Source of the DNA: Gammaproteobacteria bacterium
Lineage (GTDB): Bacteria > Pseudomonadota > Gammaproteobacteria > Burkholderiales > Burkholderiaceae_B
DNA: 64,000 bases
Assembly (NCBI GenBank): GCA_018815245.1
Contig: JAHIXK010000010.1
Span: 1-64,000 of the forward strand
Direction: 5' to 3'
Part shown: piece after piece, positions 52,418 through 61,419 of the stretch
Layout: each line of letters begins with the position of its first letter
Position numbering within the stretch: the stretch's first letter is position 1
The notes under the pieces: model-generated
What the model was told of the DNA's origin: nothing
Database searches by the model: none
What the model saw: the letters and a program-made list of their open reading frames with translations, nothing else
Program-made: the position numbers and the translations under genes

Positions 52418-53501
52418 GCAGCCAGTGATTGTCCAGTTCCAGCGCATCAGCCGAACTGGCTGGCAGATGCCCCAGCCACACACGATCGGCCTGCGCAGCC
52501 AGCGCACAGGCTGAAGTGGCTGCGAATTGGGCCAGGCGTTGCCCTGAGACACTGACGTGCAGCGCTGCATTGCTTTTGGTGCAACTGACCACGAAACCTT
52601 GTGGCGTAGCAACAATGTCACCGGCATAACCCTTCATGCGTGCTGATTTGGGCGCTGTGCGCAAACCCTGATCACTGAGCAGGGCCAGCACGGGTGCATC
52701 ATTTTTTCTTGAAGCATTGCCATGGTGTGCCTGCATGGCTATGCCCACCACACCATCCGCATGCAGGGCCATGTGCCGCAAGCTCAGTTGCGTGTCTTCA
52801 AGTACCCACTGCTTTAACACCTCGCCTGTCGCAGGCTTCAAAGCCACCAGCGACGAATCCATTTGGTTCAAATTCAGCTGCGTGCGCCCCATGTCGGCGT
52901 GGGTTTGAATACCGCCATTGGCCACCAACAAAAAAGGTTCTGCAATGCCCAGTCCGCCTTGCGGCAACACCAGCATTTCATGGGGATCGTGCCCTTGTGT
53001 GGGCCACACGTCCAGCAACTCAAGCGTGGTTTTGTCGCGCACCGCCAAAACCCCGCTGCCGCTCAGCATGTCGGTTTCTGTGGTGTACACATACTTGCCA
53101 TTCACAGCGCTGTGGCCGTTAAATTGGCGGTCGGCATCTTGCCAGGTTCGCGATGCATCGCCAGTGCGAATGTTCAAGCGCATCATCCAGTCACCGGGGC
53201 GGCGCGCAATCACCAAATATTCGTCGCCTTGCAAATGCATCAGCCCGTGGGGGCGCGTGGGCAAATCAACAGCCTGTTGCACCGTGAACAAGTGCGGCTG
53301 TGCCGGGTCTGCATTCAACACCCCGGCCTGAAAACCACCACCCGGCAATTGCCAAGCGGCCAGCAAAGTGGCCGGTGTTGAATTTAGGGAAAGGCGCGCA
53401 GTTTTCGCCGCCCCAACCATGGGCTGCATGGCCAGCACCACACTGGCAGCACTCAATGTGCGCAGAAAATGGCGGCGTTGCACTTGCAATTCAATCCCCA
53501 T
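52410..53501 (-). CDS. DUF1513 protein, periplasmic, iron-operon member
   Basis: A 363-residue protein with a twin-arginine-like signal (RRHFLRTLSAASVVLA) and a propeller-like mature part containing RPHGLMHLQGDEYLVIARRPGDW and GHDPHEMLVLP, features of DUF1513. These proteins are encoded with imelysins and diheme oxidoreductases in iron uptake operons; role unknown. Last gene of a four-gene operon, overlapping the preceding imelysin gene by 11 bases. Confidence 0.83.
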   Translation of the reverse strand: MGIELQVQRRHFLRTLSAASVVLAMQPMVGAAKTARLSLNSTPATLLAAWQLPGGGFQAGVLNADPAQPHLFTVQQAVDLPTRPHGLMHLQGDEYLVIARRPGDWMMRLNIRTGDASRTWQDADRQFNGHSAVNGKYVYTTETDMLSGSGVLAVRDKTTLELLDVWPTQGHDPHEMLVLPQGGLGIAEPFLLVANGGIQTHADMGRTQLNLNQMDSSLVALKPATGEVLKQWVLEDTQLSLRHMALHADGVVGIAMQAHHGNASRKNDAPVLALLSDQGLRTAPKSARMKGYAGDIVATPQGFVVSCTKSNAALHVSVSGQRLAQFAATSACALAAQADRVWLGHLPASSADALELDNHWLLI

Positions 53502-54531
53502 CCGAGGAAGAAAACTGGATTGACACTTTCAAGCCTTTGGCAACATCCTGCTCCATAAAACCTTTCAATACCTTCAATGCTTTCACCGATTGTTCAATGG
53601 TGGCGGGCTTGGCCACGTCATTGGCCTGCAGTGCGGTGTTGGCTGCATCACTGTGCTTCATCAAGGTGTCTGCCAATTCGATTTGGCCCAGCCCGCGCAA
53701 ATAGGCCTCCAGGGGCACCACATGTCGGTTCGCCTGCGGAACCATTGCACTGTTCAACACCAGCAAATGTTGAATGCCCCGCCACTGGGCCACCCACGCT
53801 TTTTTGCTCAAATCCAGCGCAGAAAAAGGCCATTCACTGGCACCCGTTTCTGTCTGTGAATCTTTGTTTTTCAACAACGGTTTTTCCATGCGCTCCCAGC
53901 TAAGGTTGTGCAATGCGCCCACCACCTGGTTGAAATACAGTTGCATGTTTTCGGGCAACTCTTTCCATTGCAGGCCGCCCACAGTGCGCTGAATGTCTTT
54001 CACCACTTCATGCGCGTATTCACATTCTGCGGACCCCGGTTTAAAGCCCGGCTGAAACATCAAATATTCAAACGCCGGAAAGCCTTTTGCCGGGCTGCCC
54101 ACCAAGGCCATTGCCTGCTCCCCTTTGGGCTGCTTGTTGATGGCACGCGCCAGCAACTTCTCGCGCAGGGGGCGAAAATCAATTTGGCGCACCGTGTTGT
54201 TTTCAAGCAGGGGGCCAATCACCACTGCCGACAATTCCAGCCACGCCAGGTAGGCTTCCGAATAACGCTTCTTCAGCGCACTCAAACTTAAATCGCCTTT
54301 GCAATATTTGGCGGTTGAATCGTCCAGTTGCTGCAACCCTTGCAGCAAGGTTGTGGTGTCTTCCCGGTAATGGTGATTCACCGCACTGCCAAGCACCTCG
54401 GACACTTCGTAATACGGAAACAGCATGGCACTTCTGTCCGCTGGCTTGGCGGCCATGGCCAAATTACTCGACAACAAAACCCAACACCCAACCGCGATCA
54501 AGCCCAAGGCACGAAACAAACCACTTTTCAT
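53491..54531 (-). CDS. Imelysin-family protein (second copy)
   Basis: A 346-residue secreted protein (signal ending AMAAKP) of the imelysin/insulin-cleaving-metalloprotease-like fold. Helical repeats YLAWLELSAVVIGPL and KGFPAFEYLMF take the place of the GxHxxE motif; the His of that motif is replaced (GFPAFEYL). Related to iron-regulated protein A and EfeO. Third gene of the operon; its ATG overlaps the stop of the diheme gene by one base. Confidence 0.82.
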   Translation of the reverse strand: MKSGLFRALGLIAVGCWVLLSSNLAMAAKPADRSAMLFPYYEVSEVLGSAVNHHYREDTTTLLQGLQQLDDSTAKYCKGDLSLSALKKRYSEAYLAWLELSAVVIGPLLENNTVRQIDFRPLREKLLARAINKQPKGEQAMALVGSPAKGFPAFEYLMFQPGFKPGSAECEYAHEVVKDIQRTVGGLQWKELPENMQLYFNQVVGALHNLSWERMEKPLLKNKDSQTETGASEWPFSALDLSKKAWVAQWRGIQHLLVLNSAMVPQANRHVVPLEAYLRGLGQIELADTLMKHSDAANTALQANDVAKPATIEQSVKALKVLKGFMEQDVAKGLKVSIQFSSSDGD

Positions 54532-55958
54532 TACAAAGACTCCACAAATCGAATCAAGGCCGCGCGGTCATCCGCTGAATAGTTCATGAAACGGTTTTTG
54601 CTCTGTTCCGCCTCACCGCCGTGCCAAAGAATAGCCTCTTCAACGCCATTGGCGCGGCCGTCGTGCAACAGGCGCATGTGATTGTTCACGTCGGGAATCA
54701 AACCGATTCCCCACAGGGGCGGCGTTTTCCATTGACGGCCGCTGGCTTTGAAGTCTGGACGATTGTCGGCCAGTGCTTCACCCATGTCATGCAACAACAG
54801 GTCGGTGTAGGGCCAAATTTCCTGCCCTTCCAGGGCTTTACTGCTTAAGGCCGGAAACGGCACTTTGCCTGTGGTGTAGGAAGGCCGGTGGCACACTGAA
54901 CACTGCGCCTGATCAAACAACTTCTGACCCTTCAGCACACGTGCATCGTCCACATTGCGGCGCGCCGGTGGCGCCAGCACTGCTTGATAAAACACAATTT
55001 CATTGAACAGTTTGTCGCTTAATTCGGGTTCATTTTTGGTGGAACCGTTGGGCGCATTCAAGCAATCGGTTTGTGCCTTGGTGCAGTTTTCATCCGGAAA
55101 CAGACTGCTTGTAATACCGATGTCACCCAAAAACGCACCTGCAGTTTGATGGGCCAGACTGGCCACATTGGCCTTCCAGCCAAAACGCCCCAACATTTCA
55201 CGCTGTGCGTACGCATCCCACACCCTGTTGGGCATGCCCTTGATGGCATCGGGCCGCGCGGCCTGTTGCTTTGCATTGGCCAGTACTTCCTGTTCATCAA
55301 CCGCTTCCAGCAAGCCCAAACCGATGATCTGAGGCGCAATGCGCGGGCTGACCATCACCTTGGGGTGCATCGGGCCGTAGGCCAAATCCGCGAATGAATA
55401 ACCTGGTTTTTGCAACACATAAGGCGTGCCATCAGGATATTTGCCGTGCAATGGCGTTGTTTCAATGTTGATCCTCCCTTCGGGCTTTACGCCGTCCACG
55501 GCCGCATTGTTCAGCTGATCCCCGTAGGTGGGTTCGGGCACCACGCCGTGGTGTGGCCCTGTGCCGGGAATGGAAATCCGGAACAACAAATCAACAGGTT
55601 GTTCGCTGTTCAAGCGGTTCAGAATTTCCGGCGGCTTGCCGCGACCGTCCTGCACGTGGCAACCACCACATGAACGGGCAATGAAGTGCGGCCCCAAACC
55701 ATCACGTGCAGTGGTGGACGCTGGGGCTTGAACCCAATTGCGTTTGAAAAACGAATTGCCAATTGCAAAGCGTGTGCGTTCCTCGTTGGGCAAATTGGCA
55801 GCAGGAAATGAAAACGCGTTGCGACCATCGGCAAACACCGTTGCATCGCCCGCGGTGCGGGACGTCATGCCTTGAGTGGCCGCCCATGCCCCACCGCCGG
55901 CAAGCAGCGTGGCCAGACAAACCCAGGCAAATTTTTTGATAGTCACTTTTTCTGTCAC
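54531..55958 (-). CDS. Diheme oxidoreductase-like protein (DHOR / thiol oxidoreductase)
   Basis: A 475-residue secreted protein with two heme motifs: CGGCH (97-101) and CSVCH in the C-terminal part (about 355). It shows the DHOR pattern RDGLGPHFIARSCGGCHVQDGRG and the closing RLLHDGRANGVEEAILWHGGEA. Such proteins are fixed neighbours of imelysins in iron operons and may change the iron redox state at the cell surface. Start GTG at 55958; a GTG four codons on is possible. It follows the first imelysin gene almost without gap. Confidence 0.85.
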   Translation of the reverse strand: MTEKVTIKKFAWVCLATLLAGGGAWAATQGMTSRTAGDATVFADGRNAFSFPAANLPNEERTRFAIGNSFFKRNWVQAPASTTARDGLGPHFIARSCGGCHVQDGRGKPPEILNRLNSEQPVDLLFRISIPGTGPHHGVVPEPTYGDQLNNAAVDGVKPEGRINIETTPLHGKYPDGTPYVLQKPGYSFADLAYGPMHPKVMVSPRIAPQIIGLGLLEAVDEQEVLANAKQQAARPDAIKGMPNRVWDAYAQREMLGRFGWKANVASLAHQTAGAFLGDIGITSSLFPDENCTKAQTDCLNAPNGSTKNEPELSDKLFNEIVFYQAVLAPPARRNVDDARVLKGQKLFDQAQCSVCHRPSYTTGKVPFPALSSKALEGQEIWPYTDLLLHDMGEALADNRPDFKASGRQWKTPPLWGIGLIPDVNNHMRLLHDGRANGVEEAILWHGGEAEQSKNRFMNYSADDRAALIRFVESL

Positions 55959-55959
55959 C

Positions 55960-57129
55960 TTAGGGCTGGGTCAATGTCAAGCGGGTAATGCCCAGCGCAT
56001 TGGCTGACTCGACAAGCAGGCTGCTCTGTTCCACAAGACTGGCCACAGTGGCTTTAATTCGCTTGGGGCCTGGTGCATCAGCGCCACCAATGATTTCACG
56101 ATCGAATGGTGCCTGAATGGCTGTGGCTGCATTCACAGAGTTCTGAATTTGCACGGTAGTTCGCTTGGCGACACCCGGAGATTTCGATGCCACCAATTCC
56201 GCAAGTGATGGAACTTTCAGCACGGCACCATTGGCCTGTTTGTAGGTGCCGGTCCACACATTCAAAATGCCTTGGGCATTGCTTACAGCATCGCGGTGGG
56301 TGTTGTCGGAAAAACAGGAATGTTCATCTTCCTGATCCTGACTGAACAGGGCCACCTCCAGGCGTTCGCCGGCCAATTCACCACGCGACAAGGACCCCAA
56401 ACCCACCAGCATTTTGCGCACGGATTCTTTGCCATCTTTCTCGAAGGCAGCGCGGAAATTGTCCGGCTTGCCGGGCAACCAGGCAGACTGCACATGTTCA
56501 AGGTCATGTATCAACAAGGCAGTCACTTCACGCAGATAGGCTGCGCGGCGCTCGGCATGTTCACCCTTGCCTTTGACATAGTCTGTGTAGGGACGATTGC
56601 CGGGGCCATCTTCATTCAGATCCTGCCCCCACAGCAAAAATTCAATTGCGTGCCAACCTGTTGCAATGTTCTCTTCACCACCGCGTTCGTTTTGTTCCAC
56701 CAAGGCGGTGCGTGTAATGTTGAACTTCACATTGTTGATAAAACCACTGCTGCTGTTGCCCCGTACATAATCCACATACGATTCATCCATGGGCCAGGCG
56801 TTGATCTGCCCTTCGGGTCCATTTTCATCATCGATGGGACCGCCATAAAAACGGAATGCCTCGGTTTGCCCATAAAACTCGCGTGCATTCAACCACGCTT
56901 TTTTCGCAGCATCCAGACCCGCTTGGGAAGGCGTCTTCAAAAACGCATCAATCTCGGTTTGCATTTTTTTTGCTGCGTTCAGTGCGTCGGTGTAATTGGC
57001 GTAAACCAACTGGCTGTAGCCCTTCACCACGTCGTCAGGAGCCGGTGCAGACCAGGCAAATGAAGTTGCGAAGAACACCACTGCTGCGGCAAGACACTGT
57101 TTTTTGAATCGGGATTGCACAAACATCAT
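55960..57129 (-). CDS. Imelysin-family iron-regulated protein (first copy)
   Basis: A 389-residue secreted protein (signal ending FAWSAPAP). The family motif G-x-H-x-x-E is intact as GWHAIEFLLWGQD, and FRFYGGPIDDENGPEGQINAWP is typical of imelysins. These proteins bind iron or heme in the periplasm. First gene of the imelysin, DHOR, imelysin, DUF1513 operon. A Fur-like box lies about 50 bases upstream, shared with the divergent PepSY operon. Confidence 0.88.
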   Translation of the reverse strand: MMFVQSRFKKQCLAAAVVFFATSFAWSAPAPDDVVKGYSQLVYANYTDALNAAKKMQTEIDAFLKTPSQAGLDAAKKAWLNAREFYGQTEAFRFYGGPIDDENGPEGQINAWPMDESYVDYVRGNSSSGFINNVKFNITRTALVEQNERGGEENIATGWHAIEFLLWGQDLNEDGPGNRPYTDYVKGKGEHAERRAAYLREVTALLIHDLEHVQSAWLPGKPDNFRAAFEKDGKESVRKMLVGLGSLSRGELAGERLEVALFSQDQEDEHSCFSDNTHRDAVSNAQGILNVWTGTYKQANGAVLKVPSLAELVASKSPGVAKRTTVQIQNSVNAATAIQAPFDREIIGGADAPGPKRIKATVASLVEQSSLLVESANALGITRLTLTQP

Positions 57130-57176
57130 GGATGAATAAAACCTTCTAACAAATCAGACCAATGCAATATGGTAAT

Positions 57177-57195
57177 CTTAATGAGAATGATTTGC
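57177..57195. promoter_or_regulatory. Fur-like box between two iron operons
   Basis: The 19 bases contain AATGAGAATGATTTGC, close to the Fur repeat pattern (GATAATGATAAT type). Located between divergent starts at 57129 and 57251. Confidence 0.6.
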
Positions 57196-57250
57196 AATTA
57201 ATAAGTGACTGGATTACACTTCCAAACACACCATACTGGCCACCGAACAA

Positions 57251-57532
57251 GTGACACCCACCTCCCGAAACTTAAGCGTGAACTTTTATCGCCTGCTGCT
57301 GGCCTTTCCTGCTGGCCTGGCCTTGGCAAACCTGCTGGCAGCCGCCTTGGCCATTGGGCTTTTCAAGTTCGGCATGGCGCAAAGCGAAGCCATGACCCTT
57401 GGCCTGCTGGCGGCCTACCTGGCGATGCCGGCCTGGATGCTGTGGATTTATTGCACAGCCAACCTGGCGTGGTTGGGTGCCAAGGGGCTGCTGCTTGGCC
57501 TGTTGTGCGCAATCGTGATCTACTTTCCATGA
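57251..57532 (+). CDS. DUF3649 small membrane protein
   Basis: A 93-residue protein with three hydrophobic helices (about 10-38, 45-66, 74-92), matching the DUF3649 type that stands before PepSY-domain proteins in iron uptake loci. Start GTG at 57251 with no strong ribosome site. It overlaps the PepSY gene by 4 bases (ATGA). Confidence 0.72.
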   Translation: MTPTSRNLSVNFYRLLLAFPAGLALANLLAAALAIGLFKFGMAQSEAMTLGLLAAYLAMPAWMLWIYCTANLAWLGAKGLLLGLLCAIVIYFP

Positions 57533-59121
57533 CACCATCCATTCGGCAACACATGGCCTGGTTTCACACCTGGTTCGGCCTTGTCATTGGTTTTCTTTTG
57601 TTCTCCGTATTCTGGACAGGAACACTGACAGTTTTCGACAAGGAATTTGATCGCTGGATGCACCCTGAAAGCCGCAGTGTACAAAGCCAATGCTGCAGCC
57701 TGACAGCTGCCCAACTTGAAACCGTGTTGCTGAAAGTGCATGCGCTTGCACCTGAACCTGCCAACATTCGCTTTCACTTGCCAACCGCGCGCACCCCCAT
57801 GCCATCGGTACGGATCACTGAACACGACAACACCCTGAAGACTTATTACATCGACCCGGATACCGGCAAGGCTCTTCCCGGTGAATACACGCTGGGTGGC
57901 ACTGGATTTTTCTTTCCTTTCCACTACAAATTCAATATTGCATGGATGAATGTTGGCTACTACATGCTGGGCATTGCTGGCTTGGCCATGTTGACGCTGC
58001 TGATCAGTGGTGTGGTTTTGCACCGCAAACTGCTCGCTGAGTTTTTTCTGTTTCGCCCCAAAAAAAACAGGGCTCGAAGCCTGCTGGATTTACACAACCT
58101 GAGCAGCGTTGTGGCCCTGCCTTTTTACATCACAATAACCTTCTCGGGTCTGCTCATTTTATTTTCCATCTATTTTCAGTGGGCCACACTGACGGCCTTT
58201 GATGGCGACAAAGCCGCTTCACAAAAAGCGATGAGCGGTTTCATCAACCTGCCCCCCAGCGGCTTTGTTGAAAACGACAATCAGAAGTTGGCCGCACTAA
58301 AAAGGATTCCCGCAATTGTTCAGGCGCGCGAAGCCGCATGGAGTGCCGCACTGGGCGAACACACCACAGCCGATGCCATTAACATCCGCAACCTGGGCGA
58401 CAGCAACGCCTTGCTCGAAATTCGGCGCGTATTCCCGGAACGCAGCATTGGCATGAGCACACACACCGACACATTTTTACTGCACACCGGTGAACTGCTT
58501 CATGCGCATGAACCCAAACCCATCAAAAGTTTTACACACTGGATCACCGGGCTGCACTTCATTCAATTCGACCATGCTGCCTTGCGTGTGCTGTATGCGA
58601 TCGGTGGGCTGTTGGGGTGCGTGATGATCCACACAGGTTTTTTATTCTGGCTTGAATCCCGCAGGGTTCAGCACCACACAAGAAAACTGTCAGGCTTCGC
58701 GGTGGTACAAGCACTTAGCGTGGGTGGCACATTGGGCATGATGATTGCCACAGCTGCATTTCTGGTGGCCAATCAACTGATACCCCACCACGTTGCAAAT
58801 CGCGCAACGCTGGAAACCGATGTGTTCTACAGCGTGTGGGTGCTTGCTATTGTGTGGGCGTTCATCAACGCCGTCACTTACAAAAGCAAACAGTGGCTGA
58901 CACCCACATGGCTATTCACAGCACTGTGTGCGCTGGCGTGGTTGCTGAACCAAATCAACACAGGCGGAATGGTTACCGCACTTCGCCTGCAGGAGATGAA
59001 TTCATTCGCCATTGATGTCGGATTGCTGTTCATGGTCGCAAGCGGCGTGTATGCAGCACGCAAATTAACAGCACCTGCGCGTGTTTCGCGCTTGAACAAA
59101 GAGGCGTTTGAATGCAACTGA
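57529..59121 (+). CDS. PepSY-associated transmembrane protein, iron uptake type
   Basis: A 530-residue inner-membrane protein with four main helices plus extra ones at the end. The start HMAWFHTWFGLVIGFLLFSVFWTGTLTVF and the later THWITGLHFIQF are the PepSY-TM pattern, with His residues able to hold heme. Related proteins (PiuB, FegB) act as inner-membrane ferric reductases for siderophore complexes. It sits between DUF3649 and DUF3325 genes. Confidence 0.87.
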   Translation: MTPSIRQHMAWFHTWFGLVIGFLLFSVFWTGTLTVFDKEFDRWMHPESRSVQSQCCSLTAAQLETVLLKVHALAPEPANIRFHLPTARTPMPSVRITEHDNTLKTYYIDPDTGKALPGEYTLGGTGFFFPFHYKFNIAWMNVGYYMLGIAGLAMLTLLISGVVLHRKLLAEFFLFRPKKNRARSLLDLHNLSSVVALPFYITITFSGLLILFSIYFQWATLTAFDGDKAASQKAMSGFINLPPSGFVENDNQKLAALKRIPAIVQAREAAWSAALGEHTTADAINIRNLGDSNALLEIRRVFPERSIGMSTHTDTFLLHTGELLHAHEPKPIKSFTHWITGLHFIQFDHAALRVLYAIGGLLGCVMIHTGFLFWLESRRVQHHTRKLSGFAVVQALSVGGTLGMMIATAAFLVANQLIPHHVANRATLETDVFYSVWVLAIVWAFINAVTYKSKQWLTPTWLFTALCALAWLLNQINTGGMVTALRLQEMNSFAIDVGLLFMVASGVYAARKLTAPARVSRLNKEAFECN

Positions 59122-59405
59122 ATGATTGGCTGCTTTCTCTTGGCATGGCGTTGCTGTACATCGGTTTGCTGTGCACCGCCTTGTCGCAACAAAAACATTT
59201 TCGCCACCGCCACTGGGCGGGTCGATTCAACCGCATTGGCCTGAGAAGCCCGGGCGTGCGTCGTTTAACGGGCACATTTGCACTACTGGGCAGCGCCGGG
59301 TTAATGGTCTTCTCCGAAGGTTGGGGCTTCGGGCTGGTGCTTTGGCTGATGGCCGCAGCCGCTTTGGCTGCATTGCTGGCCTGGATGCTTGCCCACGGGA
59401 ACTAA
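59112..59405 (+). CDS. DUF3325 small membrane protein
   Basis: A 97-residue protein with three helices (about 5-24, 52-70, 72-93) and the KHFRHRHWAGRF segment common in DUF3325. Always found with PepSY proteins in siderophore loci; role unknown. Overlaps the PepSY gene by 10 bases. Confidence 0.72.
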   Translation: MQLNDWLLSLGMALLYIGLLCTALSQQKHFRHRHWAGRFNRIGLRSPGVRRLTGTFALLGSAGLMVFSEGWGFGLVLWLMAAAALAALLAWMLAHGN

Positions 59406-59463
59406 CAACTGTGGTTTGAACCCCAGGGCGTATAATCACGGCAATTCAATTTGAGCCGTATCC

Positions 59464-61365
59464 ATGATCGCCCGCCTTGCCATTGCCACCTTTGTACTTT
59501 TCTCATCGCTGCCCACCCAGGCCCAAGCCACAGTGCCCGACATGGCCAACCGCGTTCAAGCCTGCGTGGCCTGCCACGGTGCCGAAGGGCGCGCCAGCGC
59601 GGAAGGTTACTACCCACGCATTGCCGGCAAACCTGAAGGTTATTTGTACAACCAGTTGATCGCATTTCGTGATGGAAGCCGCCAACACGCCGCCATGAAC
59701 GGCATTGTGCTGCACCTGTCGAACGACTACCTGCTGCAAATGGCCAAATACTTTTCTACACAAAACCCGCCCTACCCTGCACCCGCAAAAACCACGGCCA
59801 CCGCAGCTGAACTGGAACAGGGAAAGCGCCTGGTATTCGAAGGTGTGGCATCTAAAAAAACACCGGCCTGTGCTTCATGCCACGGGCAGGCACTGACGGG
59901 GGTTGATCCCTACACACCTGGCCTTATTGGCTTGCCGCGGGACTACCTGAACGCCCAGCTGGGCAAATGGCAAAACGAACAACGCAAGGCGGCCGAACCC
60001 GATTGCATGCATGCACTGGTCAAGGCCTTGAGTTCCGAAGAACTGAATACCGCCACGGCGTATTTGGCAGCGCAGCCCGTGCCGGAAAACCCAAAAGCAG
60101 CACCAGCGAACAGCATTCAGTTTCCACTGAAGTGCGGAACACATACTACAACCGCGGCACCAAACCGAAACAATACTTCGCCAGAACCTGTTGCGCTTGA
60201 TGTGCTATCAGCACAAGAAAAGCGCGGCGCGTATTTGGCGCGCATGGGCAATTGTGCGGGCTGCCACACAGCCAACCCCAAAAAGCCCTATGCAGGTGGC
60301 CGTGCAATCGAAACGCCATTTGGAGAAATTTACAGCACCAACCTGACGCCAAATGCTGAACACGGTTTGGGCAACTGGACCACTGACGATTTTTACAAAG
60401 CCATGCACAGCGGCATCTCGAAAAACGGTGACTACCTGTACCCGGCATTCCCGTACACCGATTACACGAAAATGAGCCGTGCGGAAGTCGACGATTTGTT
60501 GGCTTACCTGAAACGCCTGCCTGCCATTGCGCAAAAAACACCGCAACCTGAATTGCAGTTTCCCTTCAACCAACGCCCGCTTCTGGCCGTGTGGCGGGCT
60601 CTGTATTTCACCGAAGGCGAATTCAAATCTGACACCACGCAAACAGCATTGTGGAATCGCGGCGCTTACCTGGTCAACGGCCCCGGGCATTGTGCAGCAT
60701 GCCACACACCGCGCAACACCTTGGGTGGGTTGAAAAACAATTTGAATTTAAGCGGCGCCACAATTCCAGTGCTCAACTGGTTTGCGCCGGCCCTGAACAA
60801 CCACCCGGTGCATGGCCTGGGAAAATGGAGCGAAGCCGACATTGCCCAGTACTTGCAAAGCGGCGTAAACCGGCATGCAGCAACGTATGGCCCCATGAGC
60901 GAGGTGATTGCGCACAGCCTGCAATTTGCCACTGCCGCCGATACAAAAGCCATGGCGACGTATCTGAAAAGTTTGCCCGCACAAGCTCCTGTTGAAAAAG
61001 AATCCACCGGGCTTGGCGAACGCACATTACAACCACTTATGCAGCGTGGTGAAAACATTTACACCAACACCTGCGCAGAGTGCCACGGCAAAAAGGGCGA
61101 AGGAAAACCCAATCAATTTCCCGCCTTGGCGGGCAATGTGAATGTAATTGCACCCAACCCGGCCAATGCCATTCGCATGGTGCTCAATGGTGGCTTTTCA
61201 CCCAGCACACAAGGCACACCCTACCCGCATGGCATGCCGCCTTACCGCGTGGAACTAAGCAACACCGACATTGCCGCGGTGGTCACTTACATTCGGCGAA
61301 GCTTGGGCAACGCAGCCAGTGGTGTTGCGTCAGTTGAAGTGGACAAGCTGCGCGGTGCGCAATAA
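59464..61365 (+). CDS. Pentaheme cytochrome c, c4-like part fused to triheme alcohol-dehydrogenase-type part
   Basis: A 633-residue periplasmic protein (signal ending PTQAQATV) with five C-x2-C-H heme motifs: CVACH (34-38), CASCH (136-140), CAGCH (264-268), CAACH (410-414), CAECH (537-541). The first two form a cytochrome c4-like pair with YYPRIAGKPEGYLYNQL. The last three match the triheme subunit of membrane alcohol or gluconate dehydrogenases (GRAIETPFGEIYSTNLTPN). Fusion of the two is unusual. A TATAAT stands at 59431-59436. No dehydrogenase partner is adjacent, so it may serve the PQQ enzymes in trans. Confidence 0.88.
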   Translation: MIARLAIATFVLFSSLPTQAQATVPDMANRVQACVACHGAEGRASAEGYYPRIAGKPEGYLYNQLIAFRDGSRQHAAMNGIVLHLSNDYLLQMAKYFSTQNPPYPAPAKTTATAAELEQGKRLVFEGVASKKTPACASCHGQALTGVDPYTPGLIGLPRDYLNAQLGKWQNEQRKAAEPDCMHALVKALSSEELNTATAYLAAQPVPENPKAAPANSIQFPLKCGTHTTTAAPNRNNTSPEPVALDVLSAQEKRGAYLARMGNCAGCHTANPKKPYAGGRAIETPFGEIYSTNLTPNAEHGLGNWTTDDFYKAMHSGISKNGDYLYPAFPYTDYTKMSRAEVDDLLAYLKRLPAIAQKTPQPELQFPFNQRPLLAVWRALYFTEGEFKSDTTQTALWNRGAYLVNGPGHCAACHTPRNTLGGLKNNLNLSGATIPVLNWFAPALNNHPVHGLGKWSEADIAQYLQSGVNRHAATYGPMSEVIAHSLQFATAADTKAMATYLKSLPAQAPVEKESTGLGERTLQPLMQRGENIYTNTCAECHGKKGEGKPNQFPALAGNVNVIAPNPANAIRMVLNGGFSPSTQGTPYPHGMPPYRVELSNTDIAAVVTYIRRSLGNAASGVASVEVDKLRGAQ

Positions 61366-61401
61366 AAAAGCCGGTGATGAATTCCTTCACCACCGGCTTT
61401 T
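61366..61401. terminator. Bidirectional intrinsic terminator
   Basis: AAAAGCCGGTG and CACCGGCTTTT are complementary arms around 14 bases, between the convergent cytochrome and TonB receptor genes. Confidence 0.9.
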
Positions 61402-61419
61402 CACTGATTCACTTTGCGA

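Noticed and set aside
57205-57528. 108-residue N-terminal extension of the PepSY protein
   Set aside because: It runs through the DUF3649 gene in another frame; the ATG overlapping the DUF3649 stop gives a normal PepSY start.
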